From positions 33,323,491 through 33,387,490 of the forward strand of contig OX463848.1 in the NCBI GenBank assembly GCA_949825065.1: a stretch of 64,000 nt of DNA, written 5' to 3'. Below the pieces are notes generated by a model. That model was given only the letters and a program-made list of their open reading frames with translations, had not been told where the DNA came from and searched no databases. This document shows, in pieces, positions 20,586 through 32,274 of the stretch (within the stretch, counting starts at the first letter, position 1; every line of letters begins with the position of its first letter). Source of the stretch: Odontocerum albicorne. Lineage: Eukaryota; Arthropoda; Insecta; Trichoptera; Odontoceridae. A program made the position numbers and the translations under genes.

Positions 20586-21510
20586 AAGCTTTAAGTATTT
20601 TTTTTAAATAACTTAGCCTCTCACCCAACAATCGGTACAAATCTGCGAAATGTTTTTCTAGTTGATTGAAAAAGAATTCGCATGGGAATAAACTGGTCAT
20701 TTGTATATTTTATAACAAAGTGTGGAAATGAATAAATAAAAAATTGAGGAAGTTGTAGAGAAGTTATTTTTAATAGAAAATTTTTTTTTCCTAACACAAT
20801 TAACCCATTCTCTTGAATGAAGTCAACTATAATATTATTGTATAATAGGAGCATTAATTGAGTGATTTGAAAAGATAAATATATTTTACAAACCACGTGT
20901 TCAGTGGCTTAATAAAAAAAGATCAATCCTGAATCGTCTGATATCGTGTGAGAATTTCCGTAATAGCTTTTTGAGATAAAGATCAAATTAATTAATGAAA
21001 ATTTCAACAGATCGACTTGATCGGGTGCGGTGTATCTCAAACTGTAATACACCTTACCCGTTAAGCCGTTTGAGAAAAGTACGAGGGTTGATAATAAAAT
21101 AACGTTTTTTTTTAAATTTCGCAGGCTGTTTTTTTTATAGAGCTCATTCCCCCCCCCCCTCACATTGGCGCCACTGTTTGTGATGTACATTTAAATTTTC
21201 AACATATTGAATGGGCAGTTTGTGTTTGAATACCGAGGAAATTATCGTTATTTTTTTATCAAATCTCGTATATATAATACTTATATAATACTATTTGATT
21301 TGTTTTTGACAAAACGTTGATTTCAAAACGCTATCAGTTTCAGAGTTTTTATTTTTTAAGAGAGACAGATTTTAGAGTTTTAGTTGATTAGATTATTTTC
21401 GTGTCTTGTTTGATTTTTTTTTTCAAAATTTAGTATTTATCAATATTTTGTTTTACTCACTAGTTGTAATGAAGTGAAGAATACTTCTCATTCACTTCTG
21501 CGTGCGATTC
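20586..21510. other. No gene; 12-C homopolymer
   Basis: AT-rich with a run of cytosines at about 21149-21160. Frames at 20621-21190 on the minus strand are low-complexity and not recognised. Confidence 0.4.
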
Positions 21511-21790
21511 TCACACACTTGTCCTCTCCAGACAGGTCACAGCGTCTTATATTAGTTTTTGCAGTTCCTTCACATATCCAGGAAAATCATTCAGTGGGCA
21601 GTTGTTAACGATGTGGTTCATGGTCTGGATCTCCTCGGACTCGCAGAAAGACGACTCTGCTAAGCTCTACTTGTAAATATCATACGCAGTACGGCCCACT
21701 CCGCATCTGATCCTATTCAGAGAGCACCACTCTTTCCGATGTAGAAAAAATCCAAGCGATGTCTTCGTCAGATCGCTCACAAGATATATG
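21511..21790 (-). pseudogene. LINE-D C-terminal relic (Cys/His motif)
   Basis: The minus frame reads WCSLNRIRCGVGRTAYDIYK, a stop, then SSFCESEEIQTMNHIVNNCP and further sequence to a stop at 21511-21513. The C-x-x-x...M-x-H-I-V-x-x-C-P pattern is the C-terminal zinc-like motif of Jockey/R1-type LINE proteins. Two internal stops (after IYK and after LQKLI) make it non-functional. Confidence 0.7.
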
Positions 21791-22149
21791 CCTGTTTTTT
21801 ACATCATATTCCGTCCGACGGGACCGTCACTTATCGTCGATCGGCCTGTTGACTAGTTGGCCTGTTGTCCAGTCTTCCCGATAGGTCGACGGGAAGGGAA
21901 ATGGATTGGCAGTGGTTCTCTTAATTCCGTGGTTCACTTAATCACGGTCATGGATACTGATAATAATCGATTACGAAACAAAAGTTGGTCGATTGAAAAA
22001 AAATAATCAAAGTCAAAAATTCACCAGATGTACCTATTTGTATACTACGAGTAGTATTAAATAAATTTCTATTTTTTTAGTACCTGACATCAAATATAAT
22101 TTTATCAAGTGCCGTACTATTCTTTCGAAAATTAATATCGTAATAACCG

Positions 22150-22592
22150 TTTATCTTATTGTAAAACCTTGTTAGGGTTCCGATAGTCGAGACCCTCGTC
22201 CTTCATGCTTACATGTTCTACACCTTTTCCAACTGCCTTTCTCTATTCTTAGCATCATCTAGTGCATCATGTGAACATATTAATAGTAATAATATTTTCC
22301 CCAGCGAGGGTGTGCAATATAACACAAGCGATATATAAAAATACAGTTAAGTTTATGTTTAAAAAAAAAAGGAAACATGAAAAAAATACAAATAAAAAAA
22401 TAATTCAAGAAACATCTCATATATTAAGATTGAATAAATAAAAAAAAATGATATGTAGGAAAATAAGATTAAGTAAGTGCATAAATTATAACATATAATT
22501 AAGATTAGTTAAGTAATAAATTTGTATATAGCTATAGCCTTGACAAATGTTTGTACAATAATTTACTTTGTTTAATAAAAAAAAAAAAAACT
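22150..22592 (+). repeat. A-tailed retroposon 3' region
   Basis: It ends in an A-run (22580-22592). The last 200 bp match 9625-9840 in reverse. No coding; probably the 3' untranslated end of a LINE. Confidence 0.55.
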
Positions 22593-24389
22593 TTTTGTTT
22601 AGAATATTCCCTTGTGACATTTATTAACATTTATCAAGTTTGAAAACAGCTGATCTGGCTCATTACCGTTTTTTTTTATTAAACACTTACCGCGATTCAT
22701 GCCCAATTTGATGTTCTTAATTTAAATTCAAATTTATCTTCTCGCCTTATCGAATCACGATTAAAATTTTAGTGTGATAGTCTCGGATGTTTTAGTATAT
22801 TTACAGGTTTTTGAAAATATTATACATATTGCTTTTCCTAAAGGTTTTTAATTTTTTCGAAAAAAAATTCGTTGATCTCATTATTGTTCTTTCATGTTTT
22901 ACTTTCTTTGTCTTGTTTTTTGTATACAGCTATAAATAAATATAACGAAAAAGAACATTTGAAATTTTAACCCTTATAAATGGACATAAATTTAATGAAT
23001 TATTTTCACGTATTTACATGAAATTATGTGTCACGTATTTACATGAAATTATGTTTCACGTATTTATATAATACATTAAATATATGTATTTTACATTAAG
23101 GGATTTCATAGAAATATAAGTATAACTCAAGTTCATGGGATAACAAGTTTTCCTAAAATATTACATATATATTTTAATATCATAGCTGAAAATATTTTTA
23201 TAGATTTATATCATCTTCAAAATAGTTATAGTTTATGGATTTAATAGTCAACAGTATGAAATAGTCGAAAATTTCAACAGTCTGAAATAGTCAAAATATT
23301 AATTGACAGTGGATTATAAAAAAATAAAAAATAAAAATTAAGGTAATAGTTACGAGTATGCAAGAACTAGAAAAAAAGTGTTATTCAAGTCCTCCTTCAG
23401 GCCATGTGATCTATGAATGTTCACATTAACAAGAGTTCTTGGATTCTTTTTTGCAAATTCAGTCAGTGGCCGAGGTCTAACAGTTAGTACGAGTATTAAT
23501 GCTAAGCAATCGGGCACCCCTGTTTATATTTCTGGTGTATTCTCTTTTGGACTAATTTTATTGTTAAATCATTTAACACCTGAATTATTATGTAGCTTAT
23601 CATCAATACTTAAAAGTACTATTAAGCAACACAGAAATAGCTCTATATAAAACTCTGTCTAACGAAAGCCTGCAACAGATTAAACCTACCGATCGTCATG
23701 GAAGTTCAATCTCCTTGCCTTCGGAATTTAGTTTTTTTTTCTATCAAGACTATTTGTTTGTTGAAGTGCAACAGTTTTCACAAGGGCGTCTTCTATTTAC
23801 AGGATGGTGTCGCCTATTTTGCTTCGTTGTTGATTTTTAAAATTTGAACACATCGCAAATCTTACGCTGTATATTATATTATGTTTATAGTAAGCAATGT
23901 GGTTGAGAGAAATATTTTTTATCCATAAATAATTTATATACGTATCAAATGTTTTATGTCCGTTGCGGACTGCAAATACCACCAAGAAAAACATTAAGAA
24001 ATCCACAAGAAAACATTAATATAACGACAATAACTGAATGTTTCCTGTACGCTCTGCTCCGGCTATGTTTATTTTTTCGATGTGAATATTAGGTGTGAAT
24101 CAAACTTAGCCTACTCCATCGGACGTCTAAAAGAAACATTGTTTTTTATGTAAGCTCTTTGTATCTATAATTTTTGACAAATTATCTTTATTTGACTTAT
24201 TTTAGGAGCCAAGATAAACAATTTGTGTACATTTTGATTGAATCATAAATGAATATTTTTATGTCTTCATTCATGTATGATTTCTGTTTTAAGTATTGAA
24301 CAAATTTTCAAATAAATTTGACCTACACAAACACGGGAAAAGGTATTCATTCACATTACAGTCTATTTTCAATAAACATTATAAATTAT
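22593..24389. other. No gene; short tandem repeat at 23006-23060
   Basis: AT-rich. 'tcacgtatttacatgaaatt' occurs twice plus a partial third unit (25-bp period). Frames at 23417 and 23797 have no recognisable domain. Confidence 0.4.
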
Positions 24390-24573
24390 TATTGTATATA
24401 CCTCTGTATACTGTGGGCTTGTTACCATATCTACCAGGCTATTTCTACCAAACAACCAAAACTATTTAAAGAACGCCTTATGTTAAAACCTAGACTAGAG
24501 CACTTTTTTGGTTCCACCGGGAATCGAACCCAAATCCTGAGTTGAAAGTACTATTTTTAGGCTACATAAGTCG
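24390..24573 (-). mobile_element. SINE-T, reversed
   Basis: Body 'caaacaaccaaaactattta' and 'gaacgccttatgttaaaacc', B box reversed 'gggaatcgaacccaaatc', head degraded ('taggctacataagtcg'). Confidence 0.7.
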
Positions 24574-24657
24574 CTTTAAAAAAGGATTTGACTAGTTTTT
24601 ATATGAACTCAATTTAAATTTACCTTATTTTTAAGTTTAACATTTAAATATTTATAA

Positions 24658-25075
24658 TAATACATACCATCTCGGCGTTTCCCTGCTGGGGTAGATAGAT
24701 AGGAAGACCGCCCGATATTTCTATCTTGACACATATTTCGTCTCTTCCAATTTTTTTAGTCTTCATTCATTCCTTCCACGTGCCCAAACTATCTCAGACT
24801 GCTCTTCAGTACTCAACACATCAGTATTACTCAACACATCAGCTTTTAGTTCACATCCCATCCCTAATTACTTCATTCCGTATTCTGCCATACATTGTCA
24901 CCCCAATTGATCTTCTAAGTTTATATATGATTTATTCGGCTCTTTTTAATCTTGTATCACGTTTCACATTAGAGTTGGTACTAAAATATTGTTATGGACT
25001 GTAATGTTAGCAGATTTTGATATTTTCCGGTTTTAGTTTATATATTTTAGTGCCCCATTTACTTTGTTTTTTTTT
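24658..25075 (-). pseudogene. LINE-A tail, reversed
   Basis: Minus-strand order as at 10449-10925. A 17-bp segment 'actcaacacatcagtatt' is locally duplicated near 24812-24845. 3' end at about 24660 ('ggggtagatagatagg'). Confidence 0.65.
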
Positions 25076-25189
25076 TATCGCTGCAGGCCGTTTGATATGT
25101 CTCGTAACACTTCCATTATCTGAGAAAGCATATAAGTTGAATTCAATTAGATTTTTTTTAAAAGTGGATTGGGCCAAGTTTATTTTCCA

Positions 25190-25346
25190 CAGAGTATGTT
25201 TGCATGAGTGTGTGCATGTATCTTCAACCCAACCTTTTCCCCAGCATCATGAATGGACCACAGCCCCGGTCATCGACACCAGCAGGCCCCATCCAACAAT
25301 TCAGGGATACGGATCTGGTGATCTCAACAGTCGTTTAAGACGATAG
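25190..25346 (+). other. Unassigned open stretch after an AG acceptor-like site
   Basis: 'ttattttccacag' precedes a frame that stays open from about 25193 to 25346 and ends with PQHHEWTTAPVIDTSRPHPT and about 15 further residues before a stop. GC content is higher than around it. It could be a decayed exon or part of an unknown repeat; no family recognised. Confidence 0.2.
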
Positions 25347-25667
25347 TGTATACCTTCCTTCACATTCAATGTGTGTGCGCGCGTATGTGGATCCTTGAGA
25401 CGGTTTGTTTCAAATCCGTTGATGACTTATTAGTTGGTCAATTGTTGGCGTATATATTTGAAAACTTACGGTCAATGGCTACCAAGTCTCATCATGTTTT
25501 CCTTACATTTGTATGTGTGTTTCTCTTTTATAATTATTATATTCCAGCGAGTGTAGAGAATGACGGACTGCATCGCGAACTATAATTAAAAAAAAAAAAA
25601 ACAAATATAGATTACAAAACAAATTAAATGAAATATAACTCCTAAAAATCATATTAAATACATAACA

Positions 25668-25715
25668 TTTTCCTTTCGGGGTAGGTAGAGAGGACAGAGC
25701 ACCAGAGTTTCTTGT
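25668..25715 (-). pseudogene. LINE-A extreme 3' end, reversed
   Basis: 'cggggtaggtagagaggaca' and 'gagcaccagag' equal the last 45 bp of LINE-A on the minus strand. Confidence 0.5.
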
Positions 25716-26204
25716 TTACAATTACGTCCATATTGTTATCCACTGTCTGATATTTATCATATTCAATTGTCCAAAACTAAAGCAATCAGGCAATAATATA
25801 AACTATTAATTGAAAATCTGTTGTCTACAAGTGTCATGTTCACTTATACTAAAACAACATTTAAAAAAAAAATGGTCCAAGTCTGCTTAAACAGTTCGCC
25901 TTGTAATACTCGCACGCATTAAACGTGTGCGACTTTTGTTGCCTGTCTACATACTGTAGTATTTCTAACACGTACGAATGCCAATTGAGATAATGGGTAC
26001 TACACACTCACACCTAAAATCGAATGGGTTACTATCACATACATTAATCTACAAACGTTTCTTTGTAGTTCATCTACTCATGATAAGTTTTCTACGGGTT
26101 CGTTACCAAATATGTGTTTCTAAATATTATATATGTAGGGAAGTAACACATCTCATTGCTGCAGCCAGGATCTTCGTTTTTTTACACTCAACTTTTTTTT
26201 TTTG
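25716..26204. other. No gene seen
   Basis: A stretch near 25870-25980 ('gcacgcattaaacgtgtgcg') loosely resembles 29020-29110. No family named. Confidence 0.3.
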
Positions 26205-26330
26205 TAATATTTTTAATCTATCAATAACAGTGAGTTCGAATCCCTAGTTAGAGGGCCCTTGAGGAGAGTCTGATCTCTAAACGGCGCTATACAATTATTA
26301 TTTTATTATTATTATTATCATTATATGTAA
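26205..26330 (+). repeat. Possible second-class SINE end with ATT microsatellite
   Basis: 'gagttcgaatccctagttag' is B-box-like. It is followed by 'gagtctgatctctaaacggc' and then (ATT)n at about 26296-26325. The A-box part is missing. Confidence 0.35.
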
Positions 26331-26744
26331 TGGTTATAGTGCTGTAGCGTCGAAAGACGAACCGTCTAATTCGTCTTGTGACTACTGTTTGGCACCTATC
26401 ATCTATGTAAGTAATATGTTTCAAATCTGGCAATATCATTTGATTGAGTATGATTATGTGACATCCTGGGGATGGAAGGCATCTGTGCGTTTATTGGTTT
26501 ATTGTGCGCAAGCTGTTGCACTTCAGCAAGCACATAATCTTGACAGATCAAACTTAAAGTTCCGATAAGTTGATTGAAAGCTCCACGACGATTGGCAGGT
26601 TTAATCTGCTGCAGTCTTTCGTTAGGCAGAGTTTCATAAAGCACTATTTGTGTTTTCTTTAATATCAATATTAGAATTTGTGTTGAGTAGCATTCGGGTT
26701 GTAAAAAATCATAAATTCTGATAAGGTCTAAGGGTTAAATCAGG

Positions 26745-26835
26745 CCGGAACTGATTTCACTAGGAATCTAACCTGGGGCGCCCGCTTGCTTAGCATGAAT
26801 GTAAACCGTCCGATCACGACCACCGACTGATCGAT
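26745..26835 (-). repeat. tRNA-like SINE head, other family
   Basis: Minus strand: 'gtggtcgtgatcggacggtt', 'catgctaagcaagcgggcgc' and 'ccaggttagattcctagtga'. The spacing and the GGTTAGATTCC (C to A in the B box) suggest a tRNA-derived head, different from SINE-T and SINE-2. Confidence 0.4.
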
Positions 26836-26879
26836 CTATCGCTCTATTGGTTCTTGATAATACACATACTATATGCATA

Positions 26880-27850
26880 CTAGGTTAGTCTAAAGCCTGC
26901 AAAATACTCCTCTACGACGGCTATAACCTCTTCGTTTGATGAAAAATGCTTTCCACGAAGGAATTTTTTGAGGTGTGAGAACAGCCAGAAGTCAGAGGGA
27001 GCTAAATCTGGCAATAGGGTGGATGCTGCAACAATTCGTACCCCAATTCACTGATTTTCGCGATGGTTTTTTGAGCTGTGTGAGCAGGTGCAATGTCTTG
27101 ATGAAAAATGATTGTTTTCTTCTGCAAACCTAGTCTTTTTTCACAATTTTTTTCATCCAACTGGTCCAAAAGGTCACAATAATAATCAGAGTTGATTGTC
27201 TTACCAGTTTGGAGATAATCTATCGATAAAATTCCTTTTGCATCCCAAAAAACTGACGCTAACATCTTCTTGGCCGATTTCTGGACACGAACTCGCTTCG
27301 GAGCCAAAGTGCCTGGTTCACACCACTCCTTAGCCTCTTGTTTTGATTCAGGATCATGGTGGTAGACCCAAGTCTCATCCATAGTGATGAATCGACGCAG
27401 AAAATCCTTTTTATCCTTTCGAAATTGCTCCAAATGTTGCTCAGAAAGTCGCATTCGAACGTGTTTTTGTTGCATTGTTAGCAAATGCGGCACCCATTGT
27501 GCACACAGTTTTTTGAAACCCAAAACTTCAGCCAAAATATGCCATGTTGTTTCATGTGAGATGCCTATGGTGTCAGCTATCACATCCACAGTCGATCGAT
27601 GATCTTCCAAAACCATATCCTGTATTTTCGCTATGATTTCTGGTGTTGATGCACTTTTTGGACGTCCTGAGCGTGGATCGTCTTCAACGCTTGTACGACC
27701 ACGCTTAAACTCCAAAACCCATCGGTGAACGGTTGGAAATAAAGAAGAAGACTCCTTTAATACTTTCATCATCTTTGCATGGATCTCAGTAGCCGATAAA
27801 CCTTCCAAAACAAAGAATTTAATTACTGCACGATATTCGGATTTTTCCAT
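26880..27850 (-). pseudogene. Mariner transposase, one frameshift and missing C-terminus
   Basis: The start MEKSEYRAVIKFFVLEGLSA (ATG 27850-27848; an upstream ATG at 27871 is also in frame) is a typical mariner N-terminus. Helix-turn-helix, SGRPKS, and the WVPHLL linker (residues 119-124) follow. Catalytic D158 is in FITMDETW and D252 in IIFHQDIAPAHTA. After HPPY a one-base deletion near 27013 diverts the frame to a stop at about 27002. In the next frame PDLAPSDFWLF restores the third aspartate, exactly 34 residues after the second. That frame ends within the flanking TA after GFRLT, lacking about 35-40 usual C-terminal residues. Otherwise open and probably young. Confidence 0.88.
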
Positions 27851-28026
27851 TGTTAAAAAATACACTGACACGTCAACTTCAAATGTCTTGTAAACAAAGA
27901 ATGAATTGACAGATCGAAATGAATTTTGAGTACGTTCTTATGAAAGATGAAATATTAAAATGGCGTAGAAATTTTGGTTTTCTACTCCTCCATAGATGTC
28001 GCTTTCAAAACTTATTGACTAACCTA
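26881..28026 (-). mobile_element. Mariner, shortened at its 3' end
   Basis: TA at 26881-26882 and 28025-28026 flank GGTTAGTC on the left and its inverse GACTAACC on the right. After 8 bp the left end enters transposase coding sequence directly, while the right end continues into a normal 5' leader. At 1142 bp it is shorter than the usual 1.3 kb, so roughly 150 bp of the gene's 3' end and terminal repeat are deleted. Confidence 0.75.
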
Positions 28027-28106
28027 TTAGAATCATAGTATAGTAAAAAAATCTACTATTTATATTATATTATTTATATTTAAGTTATTAATACTAATAA
28101 TGTGGA

Positions 28107-28268
28107 GGTTTATTCCACTTATAAAACTACCGGTTTCAAGGTTTTCACCTCATCATCAAGGGTACACAAAATTCTTGTTTGTGCTCCCCTGATAATAAGG
28201 TGAAAACCTTGAAACCGGCAGGGTTATAAGTGGAATAAACAGTGTTTGACTAAACAAATTACAATGTC
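28107..28268. repeat. Palindromic element with hammerhead-like core
   Basis: The arm 'gtttattccacttataaaac...tttcaaggttttcacctcat' is mirrored by 'aaggtgaaaaccttgaaacc...ttataagtggaataaac'. The plus strand has CTGATAA (28189-28195), a base, then the perfect stem AAGGT-GAAA-ACCTT and GAAAC (28211-28215). The family also occurs at 41161-41363 and 15890-16076. Confidence 0.75.
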
Positions 28269-28746
28269 TACTGGTTACTTGGGAATATAATACAAATTAT
28301 TTCAAATGTCATAACAATTGACAGTTACCATCGATATGAAAAGTATATCCATTCGTCGATCTCCATATTTGAATGGCTACATACGAGTACATTGATACAA
28401 AAAAGCATAAGGAATGCGGCTCACGTCACTCGAGACTTAGACCGTTGGTGATCCTCGTCCTTGACTAATAGCTCCAGCACGTCCCTGTATCTGTGTCAGG
28501 AGCGGGAAATATTTGGTCCTTGGACAAGCATATTTTTTATCCGAATCGGAGCGAGATGTTTTCAACTCCTTGCCAATAAACTTTCTATAGCGACTTACGA
28601 GTATAATGAAATCTTTGAGAAAAAATATACGACTTCCTGGACCTGTTGGTCAGAATCCTAGAATTTTAGAACAGACCGAGTTTACGGTTCGTTTATCGAT
28701 GGAACTCAAAAAAGCACCAGTTTAGTTTTTTACATTAAAATAAGAA
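28269..28746. other. No gene seen
   Basis: Nothing recognised; a 66-codon frame at 28461 has no domain. Confidence 0.4.
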
Positions 28747-28812
28747 ATTTCTGAATGGCAATAGACCCAACATGTTACCTATATCATGTACAAGGGAAGT
28801 GTAATACTATAC
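28747..28812 (+). mobile_element. SINE-T tail fragment
   Basis: 'ctgaatggcaatagacccaa' and 'gtacaagggaagtgtaatac' are the 3' end of the family. Confidence 0.55.
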
Positions 28813-28921
28813 ACGTACAATTAATGTTTTCAAAAATATACGCGTATTTTAATTTTTCTATTTATTTTCATGTAAAATACTTAAAACACGTTACGAGTTT
28901 AGATGTGTTACTAAGTTAAAA

Positions 28922-29035
28922 TCTCTATGGCCTAGTTGGCGAAATGCCTTACTTCTGCCCGGATGTTGCGGGTTTGATTCCCGATGGTGCCCAAAAAATA
29001 TATATATGTAAAAGGGTCCCAGCCTAGTAAAAGTA
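28922..29035 (+). mobile_element. SINE-T head fragment
   Basis: A box 'tggcctagttggcgaaatgc' and B box 'gcgggtttgattcccgat' then 'agggtcccagcctagtaaaa'. The rest is lost or replaced at about 29035. Confidence 0.7.
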
Positions 29036-29849
29036 GTGCGTTTGATAACAATATTAGCGCACGCTAGACGTGCCCCACTGTTGTTACCTCTTCACGTGCG
29101 ATAATATTTCCAACACGTTATTTTAAACTCGAAGCCTAGATTAATGGAACCGAAGAAATTGTTGCTCTATAATTTGTCCGCATCGCCAATTCGGATTTGT
29201 TGAGAGGTTCCATATCAATGTTGGGAGGTACCATATCAATGAATTAATGAAAACACGTTTCATATTTTAAAGAGCAAATTTTTCTCTGCTGTCGCCTTAC
29301 GATATTCTTGCTGCACACCAAGTGATTTTTTTTAATATATTATTAAAAAGGATGCCGTGCATATTTTGGATATCCTTGGTTTAAAAGGAGCTTGAAAAGC
29401 TGGAGCCGTATCAATTTATGAGGCGTTTAATTTAATGGCTTTATTCTGTATAATGTAGTTGTTGAAATTCTTGGATTCGGTTGGCTTCGCTGTTTTGCTG
29501 TTATCTCTTTGTATCATGGCACTGTTTGGTGCGAATTATTAATTGCATAAATACTTATTCATTATTTCTCGTACGTAATCATTATTATTTGAAGAAAATA
29601 TTGTAGTAAAAACATAGAGATTTGTTCACTTTTATCTTGATAATACGCCTATTATAGTTTGTAGATTTATATCAGTGTAGATTCGTACGAATGTTATTTT
29701 CTCTTATATCATATGTTTTTAGAAGTCAACGATCTTTCTTATATCATGTGTTTTTAAATATCTTAGACAATTCGTATTGAAGTTTTCTTCGTTTCGTTAT
29801 CATAATCACTCATTATATATATTCCTCCAGAAATCCATCGTTGTTGTTA
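29036..29849. other. No gene seen
   Basis: AT-rich; 'ggtaccatatcaatg' is repeated locally near 29208-29240. Confidence 0.35.
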
Positions 29850-30185
29850 GACCTCGTAGTCGAGGACCCCTTCGCCATTCCAACTTAAATTCAGTTGGAA
29901 AGCGAAGCTGTGCCGTTGAGTTTTTTTTAAGTGACTTGAGTCGTTGTACAGCAGCAAATTCACCGGCCACACTGCTGTGCTATATCCGATAGAATACCGA
30001 AGTAAGTTTTATCTCTTTTTTGAAAGAATATATATTACCGAAGTCACAGGTATCTTTATATTCCCGAATACTAGGCGGAAAAAAAACCTGTGTCATTTGA
30101 GGAGCGTAGTTCCTGGCGAGAGCGAGGTTCAAACTGGCGATCTTGGGCACCGAAGTTCAATGCGTTACCGCCCGGCCATGTACAA
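29850..30185 (-). mobile_element. SINE-2 (second tRNA-derived family), reversed
   Basis: On the minus strand the head is 'catggccgggcggtaacgca' and 'ccagtttgaacctcgctctc' (A- and B-like boxes), followed by 'acaggt...ccgcctagtattcggg', 'cagtgtggccggtgaatttg' and 'agctt...ccaactgaatttaag', ending 'ggtcctcgactacgaggtc'. The forward copy at 43510-43885 has the same order. Confidence 0.7.
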
Positions 30186-31452
30186 TACATCAAATGCCAC
30201 AAAACGCATCATTTTAAGTCCGTCCACACACTCGACATCATACCAAGTCACCACGTCTACGTCAGACTTGGACCGCGAATATCACTATCGGAACAATGTT
30301 GTTTGGTATAGGAGGGGGCGATAAAGTAGTGCACCTCGCAGCTCTTGATCACTACCAGACGGCATCTTCAGTACATAACCCAACCGCCTTCCGCGCCTCT
30401 CCTTTAGTATGGTGGTTATAGGCTGCTGCTGCGTCCGAAGACACACCATTTCATTCATCATCTCTGACGCCAATCATCCTAAGATACCTGTTTTTTAGGA
30501 ACATAATAATAATAAAGGGGCAATTTTTATATTGCCATTTAGAGAACAGACTCTTCTCAAGGGTGTTCTAATTCGGGATTCAAACCCATATTATAGATTA
30601 AAAATATTAGAAAATAAATATATGAGTTGAATGTCCGGATAGGAAGGTGGTGGCTACGACCATAAGATTAGGTACTTTCAGAAAAACATATTTGGTAAAC
30701 AAAACAGCAGAAAACTTTCAACGGGAAAACGAACTATGAAGAAACCTTTGTACTCTTAGATCTTACAATATGTGAAAGTTACGCATTCGACTTTAAGTGT
30801 AGTTTAGTGTTCATATATAATTATACATTTTGAAAAAACCTAAAAAGGATTGTCTACAAGTGCTTCCTAAACAAGCACACGCTACCCATATATTTAGCAT
30901 TTATCGGAACGCCACAAGACCAGCGACGGAAAAAGCCAAAAAAAAACATGTAATTTTCTCAAGGAGTATATACTCATTACAAAACCATTGTTTCTCTACC
31001 ACTGTTCTTTTCAGTATTGAATGGTCTGAGTCATGCAAAAATGAGCCATCCCTGCTTGCTTTTTCGAAAGAATGCTGACTTGAGGACACGGCATATTTTA
31101 ATTCTGACATTCGTTTTGTCATACCCTTTTGGTTACGTGTTGCAAAATAGTATTTCAATATCGATATGTAAATTGTTTGTACAAGATAATGTATGCGGCG
31201 ATATTATTCTATTTTGGTGGTCTGTCCATTTCGAGCACGCTTGTCTTAGAAATTTTAAGATTTTTTTCAATACGAACAATGACATAACCTTATTTGAAAC
31301 TATGTATTTTGTTTCGTTACGAAACATTTTACAAATTAAGTGTGCCAAAGATTTGATAATATAAATAAGTAAATTTTATAATGTATTCAATGATTGTAAG
31401 GGTAGATTATGTTTTTATGAGAAAACTGAAAAAAAAACTAAGTTTTTTTTAA
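30186..31452. other. No gene seen
   Basis: Frames of 60-115 codons at 30285-31364 have no recognisable domain. 'gggattcaaacccatattat' near 30577 is B-box-like in reverse. Confidence 0.35.
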
Positions 31453-31669
31453 CACTTGCCACCCTGTGATGGATAGCGAGTAACCAGGACTTATATTTTA
31501 TTTGATTATTCGACGTTTAAATACATAATAAAATTATTTTTATAGCTAATTACAAAAAATAAGCTAGCAGACTTTGCATAATTTTAATGTAAAACATACC
31601 ATTTTTCCACTGGACGCTTAGCGTCCAGCACCGTGGCTGGCGGAATTTTTTAGCACAGTAAGGCAAGTG
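31453..31669. mobile_element. 217-bp TTAA MITE with internal palindrome
   Basis: TTAA at 31449-31452 and 31670-31673. Left end CACTTGCCACCCTGTG, right end reversed CACTTGCCTTACTGTG, 13 of 16 identical. A perfect 19-bp hairpin CTGGACGCTTAGCGTCCAG lies about 36 bp inside the right end. TTAA duplication indicates piggyBac-type mobilisation; no coding. Confidence 0.75.
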
Positions 31670-31673
31670 TTAA

Positions 31674-32068
31674 ATATAGTTTTACTCTTATTTTAGGTAT
31701 CTTTTCCTCAAAATAAAATTATTGTTTATGAAATAGTCTTAAAAAAAACATTATATTTATTAGCTTATGATTTCTATTGGCTTTTTACTTATAAGAAAAA
31801 ATTGTTTGAGTTTGTATTTGCGAAACTCAGGAACCACTGAGCCGTTTTCGGTGTGACTTGGATAGCTGATTTATCTGTTAAAATGCATTAAAACAATGTA
31901 TATGACAAGAAGTATTGAAAATTATGAATAATATAAACATAAGTCCTTTTATAAATAAACGACAATGATTTAAATACACGTTTAAAAGGTTTTCCAAATA
32001 TTCATTGTTAAGTTTAAGGTTATAAAATATTTAAACAAATATAGTTATTGTATTTACGCTTTCGTTGT
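31674..32068. other. No gene seen
   Basis: AT-rich; nothing recognised. Confidence 0.4.
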
Positions 32069-32269
32069 ATTGTATTACACTTTCGTTGTACACAGTACAC
32101 ACTTGCGGGCTTATTGCCATATAGCAATATCTTCCAACCAATCATGAAGGCCTTAAGTGAAAACTAGAATGGAATCCTTTTTAAAGAAATCTGGTTTCCA
32201 ACGGAATCGAACCTGCAACCTCCGGGTTGGAATACAAGCGTCATATTAACTAGGCCAAGGAGGTCTTAT
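32069..32269 (-). mobile_element. SINE-T, reversed, full length
   Basis: Tail 'tgtattacactttcgttgta', body 'cttccaaccaatcatgaagg', B box reversed 'acggaatcgaacctgcaa', head 'attaactaggccaaggaggt'. Confidence 0.87.
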
Positions 32270-32274
32270 ATAGT

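Noticed and set aside
22968..26735. TTAACCCTTATA at 22968 and AAGGGTTAA at 26723 as ends of a 3.7-kb piggyBac element
   Set aside because: Only about seven terminal bases match, no DDD transposase lies between, and the interval holds independent SINE and LINE copies.
30285..31364. Cluster of frames up to 126 codons
   Set aside because: Partly SINE-2 sequence and otherwise no domain; overlapping frames on both strands indicate noise.
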